Positions 59,049-64,000 of a DNA stretch of 64,000 bases are shown piece after piece. This stretch comes from Exobasidium rhododendri (lineage: Eukaryota; Basidiomycota; Exobasidiomycetes; Exobasidiales; Exobasidiaceae). The notes beneath the pieces were generated by a model. It saw only the letters and a list, made by a program, of their open reading frames with translations, searched no databases and was not told where the DNA came from. A program made the translations under genes and the position numbers. Positions within the stretch are counted from its first letter, which is position 1; each line of letters begins with the position of its first letter. Where the stretch lies: contig CP110632.1 in assembly GCA_026210745.1 (NCBI GenBank), positions 372,001-436,000 of the forward strand, in the 5' to 3' direction.

Positions 59049-59510
59049 CTAGATGCTGAGATGGACATGTCGACTTAATGCAAGCAAAGGATAAAGTAGA
59101 ACGGAGGTAGCCAGAGCGACGAGAACGAAGAAGAGCACATCTGCTAGAGCTTTGCTGAATCTCAGGACGCGATCAGTCTGAGCGAGGGTTTTTAGAAAAG
59201 GGGCAGATGACGGTCAGCATCTCCCTTTTCCTCTATTTCCTTTCTTCGTCTTCTGAGGAGTGATGAACACAGACGGCAGAGCGCTACTCACCTTTCCTTT
59301 ACTATTGATTGTGAAGATCAGACTAAAGCTATGCAGCACGATTAGGAAAGTTATGATGTCCACAGCGGTGGTCACTTGTTGCAGCAAGGCAATTCCAGCC
59401 TTTGCTTCCTCCCACAGTAGTTTTTGGGAGGGGTAGAAGTGCGCTTTCTTCCCTGACGGTATGCCGATGGGACTCGCAGGGTGGAAGAGCAACCTGCCAG
59501 CATTGATCAT
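59049..59510 (-). CDS. Small two-span membrane protein, unknown function
   Basis: Two exons on the minus strand, 59510-59292 and 59177-59049, join with GTGAGT and CAG signals to 115 aa. It begins MINAGRLLFHPASPIGIPSG. Two hydrophobic spans follow, ITFLIVLHSFSLIFTI and DVLFFVLVALATSVLLYPLL, separated by a short polar loop (NSKGKTDRVLRFSK) that is created by the splice. The frame stays open upstream to a CAG acceptor at 59536. A tiny exon at 59625-59618 (donor GTGTAA) would extend the N-terminus to MSKTIEGDFITMINAG, which is plausible. I do not recognise the family. The restored second span in frame after splicing supports a real gene. Confidence 0.5.
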
Positions 59511-60883
59511 GGTGATAAAATCTCCTTCAATAGTTCTGGTGTGGAATGATGTTAGTCAACTTGACTTTGTGTATAGCAGTACGTGATAGTAAGAATGGTG
59601 GATGCTTATTCTTACACTTCGACATTCGTATGGTCCTCCGTTATATATAGTCGACTGAGCATACCTTTCCTTAATATTCCGCTACTCAGACACTCCTCCC
59701 TCACAACCGCCCTCCTCCGCAAAGCAACGATTCCTCGCCGCCTTTAAGTCCTCGGCAATACGCTGTCTTGTCATGACAACTGACTGCGCACGTAAGGGTG
59801 GGGTCGGCCTTAATCGTGGCTTATTTCTTTTACCCTCGCACCTCTGGTACCAGTATTTTCCGCGCTGCCAACTTTCCTCTAGTGACATCATTACAATTAT
59901 GTATACGGTTGGAGGGGAATTCCGAAAGGGGGGGCCGGGGGCAGTCGCGTCGCGGTATACATCGTACTGTATGTTTAACACCACTCTCCAATAACGCCCG
60001 AACAGTAAGAGCGACGCCCGAACCGCGGAAAGGTCCTAACCGGAAAAATAGGTCGACATACTTATTTTTTTGATTTCTTTTATCAGCTTGTCGATCGACC
60101 CCCAAGAATAAGGATGTGGTTGATGAACGCGATTAGGACCACCTAGCTATCTCCGTGACTTTTCAACTCGCACAAACGGGGCTTTCTTAGTGGAGTGACG
60201 AGCCAGATTGAACCCTTGAAGAACAAAGAGCGTTAGAAAAACCGGGTCTAAGCAGAGCATTACGCTCCAATCCGTCAATGGTGTTCGGTCTTACAGCTGT
60301 GTTGCCGTTCTTTCATTAAATTTCAAAGGCGCCACAGTCATATGCATCATGTATTGCTTTCTATAACGTACTTAACGATCAGGTATATCCGACTTTGTGC
60401 CAATCTGTATGCTCCGGAACGAGGTGCAAGACATCATTTGAAAAATGGCACCTTTTTCCTTCCTCTCTCTCCCCTGATCATAGCCTCAACCACCTTACAA
60501 CGCCGCCAATGAGGGCAGCTCATAAGATGACTCGGCAGAATAAAGGAAAGTGTAAAGGAAAGATGCAGGCCCTTTATTCATGAAAGTCTGACTCAGAGAT
60601 GGAGCGCTTAGTTGCTATCCCACCGCTGACTGAATGCTTGCAAGGCATGGAAATGCGTTTGACCGCTTGCCTTGAAGCAGACCAGTCAGTAGTGGATTGG
60701 TGGTGATCGGAAGGGATAGGGGAAGACGAGGGCAGCCCAGAAGATTCTCTTCAAGCAAAGCCAGACTCTTCATTCAGACGAGTACCGGCAAGGCGATTGC
60801 AAGAAACAGTAGTCTCATTGGTTGTTTTGTGCTCATGATGCTGTCTTGAATTAGTGATGGGGGAGAGGGAGATGTTATTACTT
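59511..60883. other. Intergenic region of unusual composition, no gene recognised
   Basis: Upstream region of the small membrane protein gene and 3' flank of STT3. The part 59900-60110 has a G-rich run (GGGGGGGCCGGGGG), two GTATAC sites, a repeated CGCCCGAAC phrase (near 59994 and 60014) and a T-rich run at 60064-60083. No ORF, tRNA or transposon end could be supported. Confidence 0.5.
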
Positions 60884-63433
60884 TTAATTGCTGCCTCTCT
60901 TCTTGCTTCGGACTCGCTCCGAAGTCTTTGAAGCAGAAGCGCTCGTCTTTCTTCTCTTTCCCTGCTCAAATTGATTGGCCAAGGGTAGATTTCTTCCCAA
61001 GGCGTCCTCTTTCTTTACCTCGTAGATACGAACCTGACGGGGAATAGAAACAAGCAAGGGAGGTCAGTGAAAGCCAATTGTAGTCACCACCATCATGACG
61101 ACCACTCACGATCCAATTCTCGCTGGTGAATGCTTCTTCAAGGTAGTCCAACTTGGGACCCTCTGTAGCTGTCGGACCTCCACGGACTCGATCCATGCCT
61201 GGTTTTCCTCCAAACAATTCGTTGAATCGATAGTAGCTCATCTTGAACATGAGACTTTCCCTCATTGTCTTTGTAGCTTCGTCGTCGATCTTGTACTGTC
61301 CTTGTGGAGTAAAGAAGTCTGCCTCTCGGATTTCATCGGGCCAAATACCCTGCGAGATACGGATCATCCACAAGAACTTGTTCATATCGTCACCGCTGTA
61401 TCCCAACAATCCTCCAAACATGACAAGCACGTAGTCAACGTCATGTTGTCGTAGGATGGGGTACGCTTTGGCTTCTGGCAGCGACATTGCCTTGCCTACT
61501 GTGGCGATATGAGTGTTGTTCCAAGTGTTGTTGTCCACCAGCGTCGTTCGATCACTGTATCCTGAGATCTGATACCCGTAATCCCACCAACTCATCACTT
61601 TTGTGTCTTGAGCAGTGTTCATCTTTAGCCAGTAATACGCCTCTCTGAAGTCGTCAATAATGTGTTGGCTTCCGTCGGGATTCCGTGTCGCCAGAACGAT
61701 GGATGGCGAGGAATAAGCAGTGGAAGTGACAAACGTCGAGTGGAGAACAAAGACCAGAAGAAGAAGCATAGTGTAGACGGCAACGATTGCTCGACTGTCT
61801 AGACCGTATATACCAAGCACTTCTGGAGCATTGCGGAAAGCCCATGGTTTTGTCTGTCTATGAGCTTCTTCGATGGCACTAGAATCACCGACCGTTTCCG
61901 CAGCGGTCTCTGCAGGTTCTTCAATAGCAGATGAAGCCTTTTGTGCAGCAGCAGGATTCCCCTTCTTCGACCCTTTGCCCTTTGTTGGTTTGATATCTGA
62001 GGAGTCGGAAGTGGCAGTCAATCGCTGCGTGCTTTCTTCCCTTGACTCTGGCTCTTGCGGGTCCAAATAGGTGTCGAGTAGAGAGCTGATGGCAATGGCT
62101 GCGCTTACACAGACGACTGGTGTAAGCGTGAGCATCAGTCGAACCATGACGGAAGCGAAGTAACTAGCCATGACTGCGTAGATGATGACGAAGACATGCT
62201 CGTCTTTCATCTCTCGGAATAAGAGGAAGATTCCGGCTGGGAAGAGCCAGATAAGCATCTGTAAATCAAAGAAGAAAGCAGGCCAAGCAGGTGGTTGATG
62301 TTCCGAGACGGATGAAATGATGGGAATGTGCTTTCGAGCATATCCAGTGTCCCATAGCGAGTAGAATCGACCAGTCCATGGTGCGATGTAGCCTCCGTAC
62401 GTCAAACCAATCAGACCGCCAAAGCTGACGACGAAGACAAAGGCGACAAAGAAGCGGAGCAGCAGAGTGAACTGTTTGGACGGGACATGAGAGCGCACCA
62501 ACTCAACAAAGGCGACTAGTTGAACAAGGCCAAAGACACCTGCAATCGAAGAGTGTCAGCAGGCCAAATTGTGCGATCAGTAGCCTCTCAGGACCTTCTT
62601 CACTCACCGAGAGCGGCCATGTGTTCACTGGTACGAATGGGCAAGAAACCGACAAAGGGGACTTGCATACTCGCCAATGTTCCAACAGCGTAGAATGTGC
62701 TGTATGCAATGTATAGACGAGAGCTGTATCTACCCATCAGTATGAGCACAAAAGCATGAAGGGGGATCATATTCGTAATGAAGACGTATCCTCCCCAGGA
62801 AGCGACCATGTAGAAGTAAAAGATGGCCGTTCCCACTCCCCATAGAGCAGAGCCCTCTTTCAGCGCCTTGATCCAGAGATAGAAGGTGATCATGAGCAGG
62901 AAGATGGCGATCGCTTCGTTGTCGTACGAGCCTGCTACTGATCGTGAAATGTAGCCAGGAGCAATAGCAATGAATGCACCAGCCAATAGACCCGCCGATT
63001 CATCTTTCATGGTCTTTGTGAATAGATAGGTTGACCACGCCGTAAGACCTGCGAATCCGGGTGCGAGAAAAACACAGACATCTCGAATGTGAACATCGAC
63101 GTTGAAAAAGTGCAAGATATTGTGAATCGCTCCACTGGTAGCCATCAAACCGGGATACAAAGTTCCACCAGCCGCTCTTCCGAGTGGATACCAAGCCGTC
63201 GGGTCAAACCAATTCCAAAATCGATAGTAGCCGTCGGTGGTGAGGATCTTGCTGGCGCGATAGTTGAACATGGGATCATACTCGTGAATGATGGACTCGA
63301 ATCGAAGAACAGCAAAGAGACGAGGAGTGACTGAAGATGCAAAGACGACGAAGAAAATAAGAGCTCGAAGAGAGTAGCCGAACGTCGCTATGGTACTTGG
63401 CGACCATTTCGGCGATTGATACGCCGAAGGCAT
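60884..63433 (-). CDS. STT3: Oligosaccharyltransferase catalytic subunit STT3
   Basis: Three exons on the minus strand, 63433-62608, 62539-61110 and 61033-60884, giving about 801 aa. STT3 transfers the lipid-linked glycan to Asn in N-X-S/T sites in the ER lumen. The multi-span N-terminal half has the first catalytic loop [14 protein letters not shown] and the [14 protein letters not shown] region. The lumenal part has the diagnostic [20 protein letters not shown] and [11 protein letters not shown] hydrophilic Lys/Ala/Glu-rich insertion (about 55 aa, [10 protein letters not shown]...EEAHRQTK) lies between two spans, making it longer than yeast Stt3 (718 aa). The spliced last exon gives a basic tail ending SKKRGSN; the overlapping longer frame at 60751 is not used. 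It diverges from the FSH-type gene. Confidence 0.96.
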
Positions 63434-63821
63434 GGCTCCTTCGATGCTCTAGTGTTGAGAAGGGGGGGGGGAGAGAAAGATGGAACGCCTGGTTGAAGCA
63501 CGGGAGCGTTGCTTCTAGTTGCTCGAATCGTCGTCTACCAGCGAAGAGATCAAGGTGATGCTTACGTTCGAGCAGGCAGCCTTGGAAGAATCTAACTTTA
63601 GCACGGACAGACAGCTGTTCGCGATCATCTTCTGTTCTGCTTTTCGCGTGGCGCCGCGGCCCGTGCATTTCCCAGTACAGAAGCCGACCTACCGCTTACG
63701 CCTTGCTCTTCGTCCTAGCTTAATCGTGGTACAGCAGCAGAAGAAGAGACATCTGCAACGAGCAGGAGCATAGGAAGCGGTCGGTGAACGTCAAGTACGA
63801 CTCAGAAGGTCGAAGTCTAAT
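63434..63821. other. Divergent promoter region between STT3 and the FSH-type gene
   Basis: 388 bp with a G10 homopolymer at 63462-63471 (C10 in the STT3 leader). No separate gene is supported. Confidence 0.55.
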
Positions 63822-64000
63822 ATGGCGACGTCCGCACGAAAGCGAAGAAATCGGATCCTGTGCCTTCATGGACCAAGCCAGTCTGCCGCCTCATTTCGCG
63901 CCGCACTGAATCCCCTCTGTGATCGTATGGGAAGGCACTATGAATTTCACTTCTTAGAAGCACCCTTCGTCGTTTCTGATGTAGGATGTGATGAGAGACA
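63822..64000 (+). CDS. FSH-family serine hydrolase, 5' part only
   Basis: From the ATG at 63822 the frame is open to the window end (59 codons). It reads MATSARKRRNRILCLHGPSQ, then SAASFRAALNPLCDRMGRHY and EFHFLEAPFVV. The ILCLHG oxyanion loop followed by QSxxxFRxxL and FxxxEAPF is the start of FSH1/2/3 (DUF341) alpha/beta hydrolases, related to the human OVCA2 hydrolase. The nucleophile and the rest of the triad lie beyond the window. The substrate is unknown. An intron may lie just past the end. Confidence 0.75.
   Translation, partial: MATSARKRRNRILCLHGPSQSAASFRAALNPLCDRMGRHYEFHFLEAPFVVSDVGCDER

Noticed and set aside
60170-60230. tRNA-like phrase GGGTTCAATC on the minus strand
   Set aside because: The five-base T-stem does not pair and no cloverleaf can be drawn.
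60751-60969. 72-codon minus-strand ORF at the end of STT3
   Set aside because: Overlaps the last STT3 exon in a different frame; the spliced STT3 frame ends earlier at 60884 with a sensible basic tail.

Overview
This window is nuclear DNA from a filamentous or yeast-like fungus, most probably a basidiomycete. Genes sit on both strands with short spacers, and introns are mostly 50-110 bp with GTGAGT-type donors. Genes often carry tiny 5' exons followed by long uninterrupted exons. Every recognised product is a standard fungal/eukaryotic protein. The sparse introns in long genes (a 1539-codon intronless ABC transporter) resemble Ustilaginomycotina, but that placement is inference. No bacterial, viral or transposon genes were found. 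All exon boundaries were joined by eye from GT-AG sites, frame continuity and family similarity, so single-base errors in coordinates are possible.

Layout. 0-14 kb: a partial small protein, a single-pass membrane protein with a PPxY motif, the splicing factor BUD31, an mpaB/DUF2236-type membrane protein, a free-standing 5S rRNA gene with a Pol III terminator, and a full-size PDR-type ABC transporter. 14-28 kb: a LIM-RhoGAP protein, the spindle-checkpoint kinase MPS1, the actin nucleator ARP2, and the mitochondrial ATP synthase alpha subunit ATP1; ARP2 and ATP1 diverge from a promoter of about 305 bp. 28-38 kb: a small unknown protein, a WW-domain arginine-rich protein, an F-box-like protein, the PP2A B55 subunit CDC55, and PCNA.

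39-48 kb: a DUF3405 glycosyltransferase-like protein convergent with the protein O-mannosyltransferase PMT4, then the BAR protein RVS161 convergent with a five-CCCH-finger protein of the Red5/ZC3H3 type. 49-55 kb: a small secreted cysteine-rich protein, cytochrome oxidase subunit VIIa, a Dabb stress protein, the SUMO E1 subunit UBA2, and an ADIP (SSX2IP/Msd1-like) coiled-coil protein. 56-64 kb: an unrecognised Ser-rich protein, a small two-TM membrane protein, the oligosaccharyltransferase catalytic subunit STT3, and the start of an FSH-family serine hydrolase.

The genes do not form one pathway. Themes recur: ER glycosylation (PMT4, STT3, perhaps DUF3405), cortical actin and polarity (ARP2, RVS161, LIM-RhoGAP), mitosis and replication (MPS1, CDC55, PCNA, UBA2, ADIP protein), RNA processing (BUD31, the CCCH protein, perhaps the WW protein) and respiration (ATP1, COX VIIa). 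The most unusual points are a roughly 30-residue charged insertion in PCNA together with paired TGACGCG boxes upstream of it, an overlooked small secreted protein gene split by an intron, microsatellites placed directly on splice sites, and two unrecognised proteins. I found no convincing new multi-gene system.
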